A DNA stretch of 64,000 nt from Gemmatimonadaceae bacterium (GCA_036504815.1 DASXUN010000004.1:1-64000), one strand, 5' to 3'. Positions 20,715-32,185 are shown, counted from the stretch's first letter. Numbers and translations are program-made. The notes: generated by a model from the sequence alone, not told the origin.

Positions 20715-20718
<4 letters not shown>
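19267..20718 (-). CDS. leuC: 3-isopropylmalate dehydratase large subunit
   Basis: Aconitase-family [4Fe-4S] enzyme, 483 residues. Family markers are [37 protein letters not shown] and [10 protein letters not shown], which supply the three cluster Cys. Between the N-terminal VWDAHVVRR and [16 protein letters not shown] there is an Ala-rich insertion of roughly 20 residues that typical LeuC lacks. The start is a GTG at 20718 overlapping the leuA stop, with GGAGGTG upstream; upstream frame extension was rejected for lack of homology. Confidence 0.95.
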
Positions 20719-22375
<1,657 letters not shown>

Positions 22376-22379
<4 letters not shown>

Positions 22380-23401
22380 GTGCCGACGACTCCCGGTCGC
22401 GCCACCTTGGGCTGGACAAAGGGCATCATGGCGCGCAGGTCGGCGCCCACCCGCTCGAGCGGGTGTTCGGTGTCGCGACCGCGCGCGGCGTTGAACCACG
22501 GACGTCCGTCGCGATTCTCGCGCACCCAGTCGGCGGCGAACGAGCCGTCGCGAATGCGGCCCAGCAGCGCGCGCATCGCGTCGCGGGTCTCGCCGGTGAT
22601 GACCTGCGGACCGGCCACGTAGTCGCCGTACTCGGCCGTGTCGCTCACCGAGTAGCGCATGTAGTTCAGCCCGCCCTGGTACATCAAGTCCACGATGAGC
22701 TTCAGCTCGTGCAGGCATTCGAAGTACGCCATCTCGGGCTGGTAGCCCGCCTCGACCAGCGTCTCGAAGCCCGCCTTCACCAGGTGTGACACGCCGCCGC
22801 ACAGGACGGCCTGTTCGCCGAAGAGATCGGTTTCCGTCTCCTCGCGAAAGGTCGTGGCGATCACCCCGGCGCGCGTGCAGCCGATGGCCATCGCGTAGGC
22901 GAGGGCGTCCGCCATCGCGTCGCCGCTGGCGTCCTGCGCCACCGCCACGAGTCCGGGCGTCCCGCCGCCTTCGGTGAACAGCTCGCGCACCCGGTGGCCC
23001 GGCGACTTGGGCGCCACCAGCGACACGTTCACGCCCGCCGGCGGCGTGATGAGCCCGTAGTGCACGTTGAAGCCGTGCGCGAACATCAGCGTCTTGCCCG
23101 GCGTGAGCGCGGCGCACAGTTCGTCGTCAAACAGCTTCGCCTGCGCCGTGTCGGGCGCGAGCACCATCACGATATTCGACTCGGCGGCCGCGTCGCGCGC
23201 CGTCAGCACGCGGAGCCCGGCTCTTTCCGCCGCCTCGCGGCTCCTCGACCGCGGCGGGAGGCCGACGACGACGTCCACGCCGCTGTCGCGCAGGTTGAGC
23301 GCGTGCGCATGCCCCTGGCTGCCAAATCCCACGATGGCCACGCGGCGGCCGGCCAGGCGCGACTGGTCGGCATCGCGATCGTAATAGATGCGGGCGGTCA
23401 T
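22376..23401 (-). CDS. ilvC: Ketol-acid reductoisomerase (class I)
   Basis: Converts acetolactate or acetohydroxybutyrate to the dihydroxy acid with NADPH and Mg2+. 341 residues, the short class I form. The Rossmann motif is [17 protein letters not shown]; the cofactor loop [16 protein letters not shown] carries Arg/Ser consistent with NADPH use. The knotted C-terminal domain has [15 protein letters not shown] with the metal-ligand Glu residues following. Overlaps ilvH and leuA by ATGA. Confidence 0.95.
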
Positions 23402-23934
23402 TGCATGTCCTCTCCGGCCGATCCATCGGCCTGTGCTTGGGGATATGGGACGCCGTCGGCGGTGCCGCCGCGGGTCATGGCCAGCGTGCCGCTGCGCCGC
23501 AGTTCCACGATGCCGAACGGCTGCAGGTGCGCGATGAATCCGTCCACGCGCTCCGGCACGTCGGTGAGCTCGACGATCGCCACCGCGTCGCCGACGTCCA
23601 CGACGCGGGCGCCGAAGTCGAGCGCCAGGCTGACCACCGCGGCCAGGTGATCGCCAGGCGCGCCGACCCGCGCCAGCACGGTCTCGCGCTGCACGGCTCC
23701 GCTGCCGGTGACGTCGTGCACCGCGAGCACCTCGATGAGCGAGGCGAGCTGGCGCACGACCTGTCGCGCGTCGGCGGCATCCACGACGAGCGTCATCCGG
23801 CTGGCGTCGTCGCGCTCGGAGCGGCCCACGGCGAGCGACGAGATGTTGTAGGAACGCCGGCGCAGCAGCGACACCGCGCGGTGGAGGGCGCCGGGGTGAT
23901 CCTGCACGAGAACGTTGAGGGTGTGTCGGTGCAT
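23398..23934 (-). CDS. ilvH: Acetolactate synthase small (regulatory) subunit
   Basis: ACT-domain subunit that activates IlvB and confers valine feedback inhibition. From the ATG at 23934 it is 178 residues. The first ACT domain is [29 protein letters not shown], split here only in description, with the GALxR ligand-binding region near residue 14. A second ferredoxin-like domain follows ([10 protein letters not shown] type segment [15 protein letters not shown]). An upstream frame to 24018 overlaps ilvB and was not used. The 40-base gap from ilvB is the only non-overlapping junction in the operon, and the ribosome-binding site is weak. Confidence 0.92.
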   Translation of the reverse strand: MHRHTLNVLVQDHPGALHRAVSLLRRRSYNISSLAVGRSERDDASRMTLVVDAADARQVVRQLASLIEVLAVHDVTGSGAVQRETVLARVGAPGDHLAAVVSLALDFGARVVDVGDAVAIVELTDVPERVDGFIAHLQPFGIVELRRSGTLAMTRGGTADGVPYPQAQADGSAGEDMQ

Positions 23935-23974
23935 GGCGATACCACGTGAAGGGGAACGACGACGGGGAGCGAAG

Positions 23975-25675
23975 TCAGGAGACGCGCATCTCGCCGATGG
24001 CGCGGCCGGCGGGGACAATGGGGAAGACGTTGGCCTCGCCCTCGACGCGGAAGTCGACGAGCGCGCAGCCGTCGTGCCGCCAGGCGTCGGCGATGGCGGC
24101 GGGGGCGTCCTCGGCGCGCGTCACCGTGCGGCCGCGAATGCCGTACGCCTCGGCGAGCCGCGCGAAGTCGGGGCCGCTGAGCCGGGTGTTGCTGTACCGG
24201 CGTTGCTCGAACAGCTCCTGCCACTGGCGCACCATGCCCAGATAGCCGTTGTTCACGACGGCGATCTTCACATTGCGCACGCCCTCCTGCAGCAGGGTGG
24301 CCATTTCCTGGTTGGTCATCTGAAAACCACCGTCGCCGCAGACGACCCAGATGGTCGACTCGGGGGCGGCGAGCGCGGCGCCGAGCGCGGCGGGGAGGGC
24401 AAAGCCCATGGTGCCGGCGCCGCCGCTGGTGATGTGCGAGCGCGGCGTGCGCCAGTCGAGCAGCTGCGCCGCCCACATCTGGTGCTGGCCGACGTCCGTC
24501 ACCACGCGCCAGTCGTCGCGGTCGCGGAAGGCGTCATTCAGCGCATCGAAGACGTCGTGCGGCATCAGCGGAGCCGTGCGCACCCGGCGCGCGTACACCT
24601 GACGCGGCCGGTGCTCGGCGGCGAGCGCCCGGACTTCGTCACGCCAGACACGGGTATCGAGCGCGGGCACGCTCGCGAGCCAGCCGCGCAGCACCTCGCG
24701 CACATCACCCACGATGCCGATGTCGGCGCGCACGACCTTGCCGATCTGGGTAGGATCGACGTCGACGTGCACGATGCGCGCCCGCGGCGCGAAATGCGCG
24801 GCCTTGCCCGTGACGCGATCGTCAAAGCGGCTGCCGAGGCTGACGAGCACGTCGCACATCTGGATGGCCCGGTTCACGTGCACCCATCCGTGCATGCCCG
24901 GCATGCCGAGCGCGAGCGGATGATTCTCGGGCAGGACGCCGATGCCGTGCAGCGTCGTGACCACCGGAATGGATGCGTGCTCGGCGAAGGCGAGCAGCTC
25001 GGCCGAAGCGCCGGCCTGGATGACGCCGCCACCGGCGAGCAGCAGCGGCCGTCGCGCGCCGGCCAGCAGGTCGGCGGCCGCGGCCATCGCCTCCTCGCGC
25101 GCGGCGGCGTCGGTGCGCACCGTCGCCGCCAGCGGCGCGTCCTCCCACCGCGGCGCGACCGTCGCCTGCTGCGCGTCCTTCGTGACGTCCACCAGCACCG
25201 GCCCGGGGCGTCCCGATCGCGCAATCTGGAACGCCTCCGCGATGACGCGTGGCAGGGTCGCGGCATCCCGCACGAGGTAGTTGTGCTTGGTGATCGGCAC
25301 GGTGATGCCGGTGATGTCGACTTCCTGGAACGCATCGGTGCCAAGCAGGGCGCTCGACACCTGCCCCGTGATGGCCACCATCGGCGTGCCGTCCATCCAG
25401 GCATCCGCGATGGCGGTCACCAGGTTCGTGGCCCCCGGCCCGCTGGTGGCCACGCAGACGCCCACGCGTCCGCTCGCCCGCGCGTATCCTTCGGCGGCAT
25501 GGCCGGCCCCCTGCTCGTGCCGGCACAGCACGTGCCGCAGGCGGTCGCGGTATTCCCAGAGCGCGTGATAGAACGGCATGATCGCGCCGCCTGGAATCCC
25601 GAAGATCACGTCGACGCCCTCGCGCAGGAGGGCTTCGCACAGGATCTGGGCGCCGGTACGCTGCGGGGACGTCAT
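23975..25675 (-). CDS. ilvB: Acetolactate synthase large subunit
   Basis: ThDP enzyme making acetolactate from pyruvate, first common step of branched-chain synthesis. 566 residues in three domains. The catalytic Glu is in [17 protein letters not shown], followed by [13 protein letters not shown]; the ThDP/Mg motif is [17 protein letters not shown] with [13 protein letters not shown]. The ATG at 25675 overlaps the ilvD stop. Confidence 0.95.
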   Translation of the reverse strand: MTSPQRTGAQILCEALLREGVDVIFGIPGGAIMPFYHALWEYRDRLRHVLCRHEQGAGHAAEGYARASGRVGVCVATSGPGATNLVTAIADAWMDGTPMVAITGQVSSALLGTDAFQEVDITGITVPITKHNYLVRDAATLPRVIAEAFQIARSGRPGPVLVDVTKDAQQATVAPRWEDAPLAATVRTDAAAREEAMAAAADLLAGARRPLLLAGGGVIQAGASAELLAFAEHASIPVVTTLHGIGVLPENHPLALGMPGMHGWVHVNRAIQMCDVLVSLGSRFDDRVTGKAAHFAPRARIVHVDVDPTQIGKVVRADIGIVGDVREVLRGWLASVPALDTRVWRDEVRALAAEHRPRQVYARRVRTAPLMPHDVFDALNDAFRDRDDWRVVTDVGQHQMWAAQLLDWRTPRSHITSGGAGTMGFALPAALGAALAAPESTIWVVCGDGGFQMTNQEMATLLQEGVRNVKIAVVNNGYLGMVRQWQELFEQRRYSNTRLSGPDFARLAEAYGIRGRTVTRAEDAPAAIADAWRHDGCALVDFRVEGEANVFPIVPAGRAIGEMRVS

Positions 25676-27441
25676 GCGTGCACCCGGTGGGTAACCATGG
25701 GTGCCGCGGCCGATGTCGCGGGCGCGACCGGCGTCCGAGTCGCCGGCCGCCATGGCGCCGGTTCCAGCACCGCGCCCCGCGCGGCGTTCGTCACCATGCG
25801 CACGTACCGCGCCAGCCACCCGCGCGTGATGCGCGGCGCCGGCGCCGTCCATTCGGCGCGCCGGAACGCGAGTTCATCCTCGGTGAGCATCACGTCGAGC
25901 CGACGCCCGGCGAGGTCGATGTCGATGACATCACCGTCGTGCAACAGGCCAATGGCGCCGCCTTCCGCGGCCTCCGGCGAGACGTGCCCGATGCAGAGTC
26001 CGCGCGTGCCACCGGAGAAGCGACCGTCGGTGATCAGGGCCACCGATCCGCCGAGCGGCATCCCCTTGAGGAACGACGTGAGGGCGAGCATCTCGCGCAT
26101 CCCGGGCCCGCCGCGCGGTCCTTCGTTGCGCACGACGACGACGTCACCCGCCGCGATGCCGCCCGACTCCGCGGCAGCGAGCGCCTGCTCCTCGCTTTCA
26201 AACACGCGCGCGGGCCCGCGAAACCGCATCTCGTGCTGGTCCACGGCACCGACCTTGATCACCGCGCCGTCGGGGGCGAGGTTGCCGAAGAGTGCGCACA
26301 GGGCGCCGCGCGCGGCGTGTGGCGCCGCGATGGTCCGAATGCAGGCCGGATTCGCGTTGCTCGCCGTCTCCAGGTTCTCCCGCAGCGTCCGGCCGGTCAC
26401 GGTGGGCACGTCGGTCGCCAGCAGCCCCGGGCGCGATGCCAGTTCGGCCATGATGGCCGGCACACCGCCGGCCGCGTGGACGTCCTGCAGGTGCCACTGC
26501 CGCGCGCCATCCCACGCTGGCGACACCTTGGCCAGTTGCGGCACCCGCTCCGCCACCTCGTTGATGCGCGCCAGCGAGTACGGGACGTCCGCCTCGGCGG
26601 CGAGCGCGAGCACGTGCAGCACCGTGTTGGTGGAGCCGCCCATCGCGACGTCGAGCGCCACCGCGTTGTCGATGGCCGCGGGTGTGACGATGTCGAGGAA
26701 GCGCGTGCCATCGCGCACCATGCGCACCACTTCACGGGCCGCGCGGCGGGCGAGGTCGAGTCGGCCCGGGTCGGTGGCGAGCAGCGAGCCGTTGCCCGGC
26801 AGGGCGATGCCCAGCGCCTCGCACAGGCAGTTCATCGAGTTGGCGGTGAACATGCCGCTGCAGCTGCCGCAGGTCGGGCAGGCGAACGTCTCGAGTTCCT
26901 CGAGTCGCGCGTCGTCGATGGTCCCCGCCGCATGCTGGCCGACCCCTTCGAAGACCGAGACCAGGTCGATGGCGCGCCCCGCGCGGTCAGCGCCCGCCTG
27001 CATGGGGCCGCCGGAGATGAAGATCGTCGGGATATTCACGCGCGCCGCGCCCATCAGCATGCCGGGGACGATCTTGTCGCAGTTCGGAATGCAGATGAGG
27101 CCGTCGAACTGGTGCGCCGCGACCATCGTCTCCACGCAATCGGCGATGAGTTCACGCGACGGAAGCGAGTAGTGCATGCCGGCGTGCCCCATCACGATGC
27201 CGTCGTCGACGCCGATGGTATTGAACTCGAACGGCACCCCGCCCGCCGCGCGCACGGCCTCCTTGACGGCCCGGCCAAAGGCCTGCAGGTGCACGTGCCC
27301 CGGGACGATGTCCACGTACGAATTGCAGACCGCGATGAACGGCTTGTCGAAGTCGCTGGCGTCCTGGATCTGGCCTGTGGCGCGCAAGAGTGCACGGTGC
27401 GGGGCCCGATCGCGTCCTCGTTTGACGATGTCCGATTTCAT
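25672..27441 (-). CDS. ilvD: Dihydroxy-acid dehydratase
   Basis: Fe-S dehydratase forming 2-oxoisovalerate and 2-oxo-3-methylvalerate. 589 residues. Cluster Cys are in [14 protein letters not shown] and [17 protein letters not shown]; the C-terminal half has [28 protein letters not shown] and TEDELAFRR. First structural gene of the operon, about 250 bases downstream of the promoter and attenuator. Here ilvD leads the operon, unlike the ilvB-led order seen in many bacteria. Confidence 0.95.
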   Translation of the reverse strand: MKSDIVKRGRDRAPHRALLRATGQIQDASDFDKPFIAVCNSYVDIVPGHVHLQAFGRAVKEAVRAAGGVPFEFNTIGVDDGIVMGHAGMHYSLPSRELIADCVETMVAAHQFDGLICIPNCDKIVPGMLMGAARVNIPTIFISGGPMQAGADRAGRAIDLVSVFEGVGQHAAGTIDDARLEELETFACPTCGSCSGMFTANSMNCLCEALGIALPGNGSLLATDPGRLDLARRAAREVVRMVRDGTRFLDIVTPAAIDNAVALDVAMGGSTNTVLHVLALAAEADVPYSLARINEVAERVPQLAKVSPAWDGARQWHLQDVHAAGGVPAIMAELASRPGLLATDVPTVTGRTLRENLETASNANPACIRTIAAPHAARGALCALFGNLAPDGAVIKVGAVDQHEMRFRGPARVFESEEQALAAAESGGIAAGDVVVVRNEGPRGGPGMREMLALTSFLKGMPLGGSVALITDGRFSGGTRGLCIGHVSPEAAEGGAIGLLHDGDVIDIDLAGRRLDVMLTEDELAFRRAEWTAPAPRITRGWLARYVRMVTNAARGAVLEPAPWRPATRTPVAPATSAAAPMVTHRVHA

Positions 27442-27485
27442 GCGCAGTCTGGCTTGGGGGCGGTGTCGCGTCGATCGCGACAGGG

Positions 27486-27522
27486 GAAACGAAAAAGGCC
27501 CTCTCCGGTCAGGAGAGAGCCT
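27486..27522 (-). terminator. Attenuator terminator of the ilv-leu operon
   Basis: Stem 27512-27522 with 27496-27506: 11 pairs including one G-U, loop of five bases, followed on the minus strand by TTTTTCGTTT. It sits between the leader peptide stop (27577) and ilvD (27441), where only an attenuator would be expected. The 5' arm can alternatively pair with the upstream segment GGGAGGG (7 pairs, two G-U), giving an antiterminator. Confidence 0.82.
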
Positions 27523-27540
27523 CGGTGCACCCGAAGTCGA

Positions 27541-27564
27541 CCCTCCCGATCTACGCGGGAGGGG
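27541..27564 (-). promoter_or_regulatory. Leader hairpin between leader peptide and attenuator
   Basis: CCCTCCCG/CGGGAGGG arms, eight pairs, seven-base loop, starting 12 bases after the leader peptide stop codon. In attenuation terms this is a likely 1:2 or pause-type hairpin. Its 3' arm (GGGAGGG on the minus strand) can switch to pair with the 5' arm of the terminator. Confidence 0.65.
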
Positions 27565-27576
27565 TGCGTGTGGCGC

Positions 27577-27690
27577 CTAGGTCACAGTCAGGCGCGCGCG
27601 CTCCCTTCCCCCGACGCTAAGCAGCAGCGCGATAAACGCGGTGCTGAGCGCGAGGCTAATAAGTCGAAGGAGCGCAAAGGTCAGGTGCAT
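27577..27690 (-). CDS. Leucine-rich leader peptide of the ilv-leu operon
   Basis: A 37-residue peptide beginning MHLTFALLRLISLALSTA and ending LTVT. It has ten Leu, two Ile and two Val; Leu codons include three CTT, uncommon in this GC-rich sequence. The stretch ALLRLISLAL strongly resembles ALLRVISLVV of the E. coli ilvL peptide. It precedes a hairpin and an intrinsic terminator ahead of ilvD, so ribosome stalling at Leu codons would prevent termination. An in-frame ATG at 27699 adds three residues, but the -10 box of the predicted promoter overlaps it, so the ATG at 27690 is favoured and the message may be leaderless. Confidence 0.75.
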   Translation of the reverse strand: MHLTFALLRLISLALSTAFIALLLSVGGRERARLTVT

Positions 27691-27697
27691 ATCGCGC

Positions 27698-27726
27698 ATT
27701 TTACTCGACAATCGGCATCGGCACAA
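27698..27726 (-). promoter_or_regulatory. Promoter of the ilv-leu operon
   Basis: On the minus strand: TTGTGC (27726-27721), a 17-base spacer, TAAAAT (27703-27698). The predicted transcript start is at 27692-27690, at or next to the A of the leader peptide ATG. The upstream 27727-27842 stretch separates it from the divergent ferredoxin gene and holds no other clear motif. Confidence 0.5.
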
Positions 27727-27842
27727 CCCCCTACAGATATGTCCGGATATGCCGGTCACACCGAGCGCTGTGCGGAGTTCCCGCGCCGAGGTCCCTCCTT
27801 GCCCCTGACTCCGCGGCGGTCGGCGCCGCATAGCTTGGGGTC

Positions 27843-28961
27843 ATGGTCAAATCGTCATCTGATCTGCCACTTTCGCGTCCGCTAGGACGTCGGGCGATGA
27901 CGGACGCCACTCCGGCGCTCGCTGTGCACGCCTGGCTCGCCGGCCGATTCGGCAAGAAAGCCGAACGCAAGTACCGCGTGCGCCTGGCGGTGCAAGGCGT
28001 CTTCGCCCTGACCTGCATCGTCCTCGGCGTGCAGTTCGCGCGCTTCGTGCGGGCCGCGCAGGCGGGTACGCTTCCCCTTCCCGCCCGCCCGGCGGGCGTG
28101 GAAGCCTTTCTCCCGATCTCCGGGCTGATGGGCGTGCTCGACTGGTTCTACCAGGGCAGCCTCAACGTCATTCATCCGGCCGCCACGGTGCTCGTGCTCG
28201 TGGCCATCGCCGTCGCGCTGCTCGTCCGGAAGGCGTTCTGTTCGTGGATCTGCCCGGTCGGATTTCTCTCGGAACTGCTCTCGCGCCTCGGCCGCAGCGC
28301 CTTTGGGCGCAACTTCCGCCCGTGGAAATGGCTGGACATTCCGCTGCGGAGCCTGAAGTACATCCTGATGGGCTTCTTCGTGCTCTCGGTGATCACGATG
28401 GGGCGGGCCTCGCTCACTGAATTCCTGACGTCGCCGTACAACAAGGTGGCCGACGTCAAGATGGGACTGTTCTTCACGCAGATGAGCACGACGGGGCTGG
28501 TCATCATGGCGATGCTCGTCATCGGCTCGGTCTTCATTCAGGGACTGTGGTGCCGGTATCTCTGTCCCTACGGCGCGCTGCTCGGGCTCTTCTCGTGGGC
28601 CTCACCGACGCGCGTGCGCCGCAACGCCGACGCCTGCGTGTCGTGCGGCCTGTGCGACAAGGCGTGCATGGCGCGGCTCCCGGTCTCGTCGCGCCCCGCC
28701 ATCCGCAGCGTCGATTGCACCGGATGCCTCGACTGCGTGGCCGTCTGCCCGGCGAAGGGCGCGCTGGTGGTGCAGATCGGCCGGCGCACCGTGAGCCCGA
28801 TGGCTTACGCGGCCGCCGTCGTGGGGCTCTTTCTCGCGGGCTACGTGGGTGCGAGGGCCACCAGCACGTGGAACAACCAGATCGGCGACCGCGAGTACGT
28901 GGAACGCATCCAGAACATCCGGTCGAGCGACTACGGGCACCCGGGAATGGAGACTCCGTAG
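27843..28961 (+). CDS. NapH/CcoG-like membrane polyferredoxin
   Basis: A 372-residue membrane protein with about five TM helices. Two cytoplasmic-face Cys motifs follow helices (FCSWICPVGF and WCRYLCPYGA, the CxxxCP pattern of NapH/NosR-type proteins). Two [4Fe-4S] ferredoxin motifs come near residues 265-305: CVSCGLCDKACM and CTGCLDCVAVCP. It probably passes electrons between the quinone pool and a periplasmic or assembly partner. The electron acceptor is not encoded nearby. An alternative ATG at 27897 (MTDATPAL) is possible. The gene is divergent from the ilv-leu leader. Confidence 0.78.
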   Translation: MVKSSSDLPLSRPLGRRAMTDATPALAVHAWLAGRFGKKAERKYRVRLAVQGVFALTCIVLGVQFARFVRAAQAGTLPLPARPAGVEAFLPISGLMGVLDWFYQGSLNVIHPAATVLVLVAIAVALLVRKAFCSWICPVGFLSELLSRLGRSAFGRNFRPWKWLDIPLRSLKYILMGFFVLSVITMGRASLTEFLTSPYNKVADVKMGLFFTQMSTTGLVIMAMLVIGSVFIQGLWCRYLCPYGALLGLFSWASPTRVRRNADACVSCGLCDKACMARLPVSSRPAIRSVDCTGCLDCVAVCPAKGALVVQIGRRTVSPMAYAAAVVGLFLAGYVGARATSTWNNQIGDREYVERIQNIRSSDYGHPGMETP

Positions 28962-29005
28962 CGCCGCGCGCTGGCGCACCGGCGGCGCCGTGACGGATGA
29001 AGCGG

Positions 29006-29036
29006 GCGAGGCCCCGGCATTTCGCCGGGGCCTCGC
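29006..29036. terminator. Strong GC hairpin between convergent genes
   Basis: Perfect 13-base stem GCGAGGCCCCGGC/GCCGGGGCCTCGC with a five-base loop, 45 bases past the ferredoxin gene stop. There is no T tract on either side. It could end transcripts from both directions. Confidence 0.6.
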
Positions 29037-29082
29037 GTCGGTACCGCAGCCGTCCGTCGGCGTCGCCCTTCGGTTCGCGATC

Positions 29083-29124
29083 TCCCGTCTTCCGTCTCCC
29101 GTCTCCCGTCTGCCGTCTGCCGTT
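29083..29124. repeat. Heptamer array abutting the NupG-like stop codon
   Basis: Six contiguous 7-bp units on the plus strand: TCCCGTC, TTCCGTC, TCCCGTC, TCCCGTC, TGCCGTC, TGCCGTT. The last base is shared with the complement of the stop codon (29124-29126). TCCCGTC and TTCCGTC are the same units as in the ALDH16 linker hairpin 26 kb away. No complementary arm is seen here. Confidence 0.88.
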
Positions 29125-30374
29125 CAGTGCTGCCCGTGCGCCGGCAACGCCTCGCCCTTCGGGTGCTGGTACTTGAACAGGAACGGGAAGCTCACCGCGA
29201 GCACCAGCGCGTACGCGGCAAACGCAAACCAGATGCTGCGCCAATCCTTCACGCCGTCCGCCGTGAAGTAGTCCACGACCCAGCCGCTCACCGTGCCGCC
29301 GATGAACGCGCCGAGGCCATTGGTCATGATCATGAACAGCCCCTGTGCGCTCGCGCGGATGGTGCTGTCCGATTCGCGGTCAACATACAGCGAACCGGAG
29401 ATGTTGAAGAAGTCGAAGGCCATGCCGTAGATGATCATGCTGAGCACCAGCATCCACAGGCCGGCGCCCGGATCGCCGATGGCGAACAATCCGAAGCGGA
29501 AGACCCACGCCACCATGCTGATGAGCATCACGGTCTTGATGCCGAAGCGGCGCAGGAAGAACGGAATGGTCAGGATGAACAGTGTCTCGGAGATCTGCGA
29601 GATCGACAGGAGCAGGTTGGGATGCAGGACGCCGAACGTGCCGGGGAAGTTCGTCTTGAAGTCGTCGAGGAAGGCCCCGCCGAACGCGTTGGTGATCTGC
29701 AGCGCCGCGCCGAGCAGCATCGCAAAGATGAAGAAGACGGCGGTCTGGCCCCGCTTGAGCAGCACGAAGGCGTCGAGTCCCAGCGCCGAGACCATGCTGC
29801 GCTTCTCATTGGTCGCCGGCGTCGGCGGGCAGGCCGGCAGCGTGAACGCGTACAGGCCGAGGAAGGCCGCGGACGCCGCGCTGATGTACAGCTGCATCGA
29901 ACTCTTGGTCCAGCCCGCGATGTCCACCATCCACATGGCGGCGATGAAGCCGATGGTGCCCCAGACGCGAATCGGCGGGAAGTTCGTGATGACGTCCAGC
30001 CCCTTCTGCTCGAGCACCTTGTACGACACCGTGTTGCCCAGCGCGATCGTTGGCATGTACACCATCGCGTTGAACAGCATGATCACGTATAGAATGCGAT
30101 AATCCTTCACGGTCGAGGCCCAAAGCAGCAATCCGGCGCCAATCAGGTGGCAGAGGCCGTACACCTTCTCGGCGTTCAGCCAGCGGTCGGCGACGATGCC
30201 AAGCAATCCCGGCATGAAGAGCGAGGCGATGCCCATGGTGGCGTAGACGCTGCCGACCTCGCCGCCCGTGAAGCCGAGCGTGACGATCATGTAGCCGCCC
30301 AGCGAGATGAGCCAGGCTCCCCACACGAAGAACTGCAGGAAGTTCAGGACGGTGAGGCGCAGCTTGATGCTCAT
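29124..30374 (-). CDS. Nucleoside:H+ symporter-like MFS transporter (NupG family)
   Basis: A 416-residue, 12-helix inner-membrane protein. The N terminus (RLTVLNFLQFFVWGAWL) and LGFTGGEVGSVYATMGIAS match the nucleoside:proton symporter family of NupG/XapB. The conserved segment FPPIRVWGTIGFIAAMW is also typical. Likely imports nucleosides, which would fit the deoC-ALDH16 pair elsewhere in the window. The start at 30374 has GGAGG ten bases upstream; an upstream frame to 30479 has no support. A TATATT (30418-30423) about 45 bases upstream could be its -10 box, but no good -35 is present. Confidence 0.82.
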   Translation of the reverse strand: MSIKLRLTVLNFLQFFVWGAWLISLGGYMIVTLGFTGGEVGSVYATMGIASLFMPGLLGIVADRWLNAEKVYGLCHLIGAGLLLWASTVKDYRILYVIMLFNAMVYMPTIALGNTVSYKVLEQKGLDVITNFPPIRVWGTIGFIAAMWMVDIAGWTKSSMQLYISAASAAFLGLYAFTLPACPPTPATNEKRSMVSALGLDAFVLLKRGQTAVFFIFAMLLGAALQITNAFGGAFLDDFKTNFPGTFGVLHPNLLLSISQISETLFILTIPFFLRRFGIKTVMLISMVAWVFRFGLFAIGDPGAGLWMLVLSMIIYGMAFDFFNISGSLYVDRESDSTIRASAQGLFMIMTNGLGAFIGGTVSGWVVDYFTADGVKDWRSIWFAFAAYALVLAVSFPFLFKYQHPKGEALPAHGQH

Positions 30375-30571
30375 GCGATGATCCTCCGGGATCGTCTGCC
30401 GACACAGGAACCGCGAGAATATAGCGCGCGACGGCGCGATCGGGCGGACGTGGCGGCGAGTGCACGGCACGCGCGCCATCCAACATTCCGCCGGCGCCGG
30501 TCGTAGCCCATCGTTCAGTGTTCCGTTCTCACCGCCCTCCGGCGCCCCTCCCTTTCACGAGGCTCGTTGCC

Positions 30572-32176
30572 ATGCGCTATCTCCCTCTGCTCCTGCTGGT
30601 CGCGACTCCTGTCCTCTCGCAGGGTGGCGCACGCACGGGAGGGCGCGGCGGCGCGCCGGGGACCGCCGCCGGTGCACCCACCGCGCCCGGAGCGCCCGCC
30701 AGCGACGCGGCCGCGGCGCGCCCTGACTCGGCGGCGGCCCGTGCCGCGGCGCCGGCACCGCGCCGTGCCGAAGAGGAGATCTCCGCCGTCACGCGCCACA
30801 CGCTGCGCGGCGCGGGAGACTTCCGGTATACGGCCACGGCGGCGATGATGCCCATCCGCAACCCGCAGGGCGGCGAGACCGAGGGCAACATCTTCTTCGT
30901 GGCATACACGAAGGACGGCGCCGAGCCGTCCACGCGGCCCATCGCCTTCATCTTCAACGGCGGCCCGGGTTCGGCGACCGTCTGGCTGCACATGGGCGCG
31001 TTCGGGCCCAAGGTCGTGAAGCTGAACCCCGACGGCACCAACCCGCCGCCGCCGGCCAGCTACGTGGACAATCCGAATACCCTGCTCGACCAGGCCGACC
31101 TCGTCTTTCTCGACCCGGTTGGCACCGGCTTCAGCCGCGCCACGTCCGCGGCCAACGGCCCGAAGTTCTGGGGCCTCGATGAGGACATGCGCTCGGTGGC
31201 GGAGTTCATCCGCCTGTACCTCACGCGCAATGGCCGCTGGACGAGCCCCAAGTTCATCGCCGGCGAGAGCTACGGCACCACGCGTGCGGCGCACCTGGCG
31301 GGCTACCTGACGGACAATGGCATCGCGCTCAACGGCGTGATCCTGCTGAGCGCCGTTCTCAACTTCGAGAACTCACGGCCGAGCCGCGGCAATGACATCG
31401 CCTACGTGGGCTTCTTCCCCTCGTTCGCGATGACGGCCTACTACCACAAGCGCGTCGCACCCGACTTGCAGCGGCTTTCGCTGGAGGAGTTCGCGCGGCA
31501 GGCCGAGCAGTTCGCCAGCGGCGAGTACGCCGCGGCGCTGATGAAGGGCGACGCCCTCCCCGCCGCGGAGAAGCAGGCCGTCGTGAGCAAGATCGCCCGC
31601 TTTACCGGCATGACGGAGCAGCTGGTGAATGACGCCGACCTGCGCCTCGAACTCGGCCGGTTCAGCGTCGAGCTGCTGCGCGACCAGCGCCGCATGAGCG
31701 GGCGGCTCGACAGCCGGCTCACCGCATACATGCAGGACCCGCTCGGCGGGCGCACGAACTTCGACCCGAGCGACGCGAGCATCCGCAACTCGTTCACGCC
31801 GGTGCTCAACGACTACGTGCGGCGCGAGCTCAACTTCAAGAGCGACGACCTCTACTACATCCTGGGCGGCGGCGTCGGCCGCTGGCGCTACGACGAGGGG
31901 ACGTTTCCCAACGTCGTGCCGAGCCTCGAGCGCGCCTTCGCGAAGAACCCCGACATGCACCTGTATGTCGCGATGGGCTACTACGACATGGCCACGCCGT
32001 ACTGGGCGGTGCAGTACACACTCGACCACATGACGGTGGAGAACAGCGTGCGGAGAAACCGCATCCAGGTCGAGCACTTCACCGCGGGCCACATGATGTA
32101 CATCGACGCCGCCTCGATGAAGAAGCTGCGCGCCGGCCTGCGCACGTTCATTGACGCGTCGGTGCCGGGACGATAG
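30572..32176 (+). CDS. Secreted S10 serine carboxypeptidase
   Basis: A 534-residue exported peptidase removing C-terminal residues from peptides. Signal peptide MRYLPLLLLVATPVLSQG, then a Gly/Ala/Pro-rich linker to about residue 65. Catalytic elements in order: oxyanion segment FIFNGGPGSATVW, nucleophile Ser in AGESYGTTRAAHLAGYL, Asp in GYYDMATPYWA and His in AGHMMYID. The start at 30572 has GAGG nine bases upstream; an upstream ATG at 30518 would bury the signal peptide. The divergent gap to the transporter (30375-30571) shows no clear promoter for this gene. Confidence 0.9.
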   Translation: MRYLPLLLLVATPVLSQGGARTGGRGGAPGTAAGAPTAPGAPASDAAAARPDSAAARAAAPAPRRAEEEISAVTRHTLRGAGDFRYTATAAMMPIRNPQGGETEGNIFFVAYTKDGAEPSTRPIAFIFNGGPGSATVWLHMGAFGPKVVKLNPDGTNPPPPASYVDNPNTLLDQADLVFLDPVGTGFSRATSAANGPKFWGLDEDMRSVAEFIRLYLTRNGRWTSPKFIAGESYGTTRAAHLAGYLTDNGIALNGVILLSAVLNFENSRPSRGNDIAYVGFFPSFAMTAYYHKRVAPDLQRLSLEEFARQAEQFASGEYAAALMKGDALPAAEKQAVVSKIARFTGMTEQLVNDADLRLELGRFSVELLRDQRRMSGRLDSRLTAYMQDPLGGRTNFDPSDASIRNSFTPVLNDYVRRELNFKSDDLYYILGGGVGRWRYDEGTFPNVVPSLERAFAKNPDMHLYVAMGYYDMATPYWAVQYTLDHMTVENSVRRNRIQVEHFTAGHMMYIDAASMKKLRAGLRTFIDASVPGR

Positions 32177-32185
32177 CGCGATCCG

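Noticed and set aside
23915-27172. Very long open frame on the plus strand (over 1000 codons) opposite ilvD and ilvB
   Set aside because: It is antisense to clearly conserved genes and its translation is rich in Arg, His, Ala and Asp, typical of high-GC shadow frames.
27577-27831. An 84-residue protein extending upstream of the leader peptide
   Set aside because: The upstream part has no ribosome-binding site, crosses the predicted promoter, and only the last 37-40 residues have the leader-peptide character.
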